This document shows, in pieces, positions 61,451-64,000 of a stretch of DNA of 64,000 bases. The notes under the pieces were generated by a model. It was not told where the DNA came from, searched no databases, and saw nothing but the letters and a program-made list of their open reading frames with translations. The DNA lies in the NCBI GenBank assembly GCA_019119635.1, contig DWWP01000047.1, positions 1-64,000 of the forward strand. The letters are read 5' to 3'. The first letter of the stretch is position 1. Each line of letters starts with the position of its first letter. This DNA is from Candidatus Dietzia intestinipullorum. Lineage in GTDB: Bacteria > Actinomycetota > Actinomycetes > Mycobacteriales > Mycobacteriaceae. The position numbers were made by a program, and so were the translations under genes.

Positions 61451-62608
61451 ATGAGCTCCTCCCCGCCTCGGCACGAGTACGACCGGGTCGCGGTGGTGGG
61501 CGGCTCGGTGATCGGACTGGCCTGCGCGTGGGCGCTCGCGCGTTCCGGCGCGGTCGCGGAGGTCGTGGTCCACGAACCCGACGACTCCGGGCCCGACGGC
61601 GTCCCCACCGGCGGCGCGGCGTGGGTGGCCGGCGGCATGCTCGCCCCCTTCAGCGAGGCCTGGCCAGGCGAGGAGTCGGTCTTCGCGCTGGGTGTCGCCT
61701 CGGTGCGCCGCTGGCCGGGGTTCCTCCGCGAGCTCGAGCCGCATCGCCCGGGCGGCCCGATGATCCGCAGCGCCGCCCACACGCACATGCTGGCCGTGGA
61801 CGAGGCCGACGCGCGTGACCTCGAGTTGGCCATGACCTGGGCGGCCGGCAACGACATCGTCGTCGAGGGCGGGGTGACCGACGCCGACCTGCGCCGGGTC
61901 ACCCGTCGCGAACTGCGCGCCGCCGAGCCGTCACTGGCCCGGGTCGCGCGCGCCGCATACCGGATGGACTCCGAGGGCGCGGTGGACAACCGCGTCCTCC
62001 TCCGCGCGCTCGCCCGGGCCTGCCGCGCCGAGGGGGTGAGGTGGGCGCGCGGCGTCGTCCCCTCGCTCGACGACGTCGAGGCGGACCGGGTCGTGCTGGC
62101 CGCAGGGGGCGGTTCGGCGGCTCTGGCCGGGCTGCCGGTGCGGCCGGTCAAAGGGGAGGTCCTGCGGCTGCTGGCGCGGCCAGGGTGCGAGGAGCCGCCC
62201 CGGGGCGTCGTCCGCGCGTTCGTCCGCGGCCGCCCGCTCTACCTGGTGCCGCGGGACGGGGGGATCGTCGTGGGGGCCACGCAGTACGAGCACGGTGACG
62301 ACCGGCAGGTCACCGTGGGCGGGGTCAGAGATCTGCTCGCGGACGCCGAGACGGTGTTTCCGGGGATCGGCGAGTACGAGCTGGCGGAGATGATCGCCGG
62401 TCTGCGGCCCGTGTCGCCGGACAACCTGCCGATCCTCGGGCCGGCCACGGAGGGAGGCGACCCGAGGGTCGTCTACGCCACCGGGCACGGGCGCAACGGC
62501 ATCGCGCTCACCCCCGTCACGGCGGCCACGGTGGTCGCGGATGTGCTCGGCCGGCCTGCCCCGCCGGCCGCCGCGGCCGCGCGCCCCGGACGCCTCGCGC
62601 GCGGCTGA
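61451..62608 (+). CDS. thiO: Glycine oxidase ThiO
   Basis: [66 protein letters not shown]. Confidence 0.93.
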   Translation: MSSSPPRHEYDRVAVVGGSVIGLACAWALARSGAVAEVVVHEPDDSGPDGVPTGGAAWVAGGMLAPFSEAWPGEESVFALGVASVRRWPGFLRELEPHRPGGPMIRSAAHTHMLAVDEADARDLELAMTWAAGNDIVVEGGVTDADLRRVTRRELRAAEPSLARVARAAYRMDSEGAVDNRVLLRALARACRAEGVRWARGVVPSLDDVEADRVVLAAGGGSAALAGLPVRPVKGEVLRLLARPGCEEPPRGVVRAFVRGRPLYLVPRDGGIVVGATQYEHGDDRQVTVGGVRDLLADAETVFPGIGEYELAEMIAGLRPVSPDNLPILGPATEGGDPRVVYATGHGRNGIALTPVTAATVVADVLGRPAPPAAAAARPGRLARG

Positions 62609-62665
62609 GAGTGTCGGCGGCACCCACTAGGATGGCGGGCAACGCACGACTGCTCAGGAGGCCCC

Positions 62666-63728
<1,063 letters not shown>

Positions 63729-63735
63729 GCGGTCG

Positions 63736-64000
63736 TCACCCGTCCTGCTCGCGCGGGACCCGGCGGACCTCGACGCCCGCCCACACCGCCAGCCCCGTCA
63801 CCCGGATCCGGGGCGCGCCGGACGGGGCCTGACGTACCGGGCGGCCGTCCCTGCTCCTGCCGGAGACGTCGCCGAACCCGCCCATGATGCCGAGCCCGCT
63901 CACGTCGACCTGCACGTCGTCGGGCACCACGATCTCGATCCCGCCCATGAACGCGAACGCCCGGATGGTGACCTCCTGCGACTGCAGGTTCGCCCGCCGC
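63736..64000 (-). CDS. C-terminal part of LiaF/DUF2154-like (cell-wall-active antibiotics response) protein, truncated by window end
   Basis: Open to window end: FAFMGGIEIVVPDDVQVDVSGLGIMGGFGDVSG. Confidence 0.7.
   Translation of the reverse strand, partial: RRANLQSQEVTIRAFAFMGGIEIVVPDDVQVDVSGLGIMGGFGDVSGRSRDGRPVRQAPSGAPRIRVTGLAVWAGVEVRRVPREQDG

Overview
High-GC actinobacterial chromosome segment. Inference: Mycobacteriales, most like Dietzia, from F420-dependent Fgd, the PknG/GlnH/GlnX operon, EgtB/EgtD, a 13E12-type HNH protein and many leaderless-type promoters. Most of the window is ordinary chromosome: clpB 3' end, rhodanese, fused cydDC, M56 peptidase/BlaI, cydAB, pyrE, fba, PhoD-like phosphatases, Tmm-type monooxygenase, pxpABC, purA, CoA transferase, purT, DUF1023 hydrolase, fprA, metZ, fgd, egtB/egtD, pta-ackA, pknG-glnH-glnX, thiE/thiOSG. 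The accessory-looking part is 27.7-38.9 kb. It holds two tandem 37/40-aa acidic micro-ORFs absent from the supplied ORF track (PorA/PorH-like hypothesis), a dispersed family of two-cysteine secreted proteins with CRP/GlxR-like boxes, and a DUF559/AbiEi-like gene flanked by inverted ~101-bp palindromic elements. A second notable signal is one palindrome (TTCTAC-N5-GTAGAA) in front of both cydDC and cydAB/blaI, suggesting a BlaI-cytochrome bd regulon. No rRNA, tRNA, CRISPR array or complete transposon was recognised. All assignments come from reading the sequence; no database search was run.
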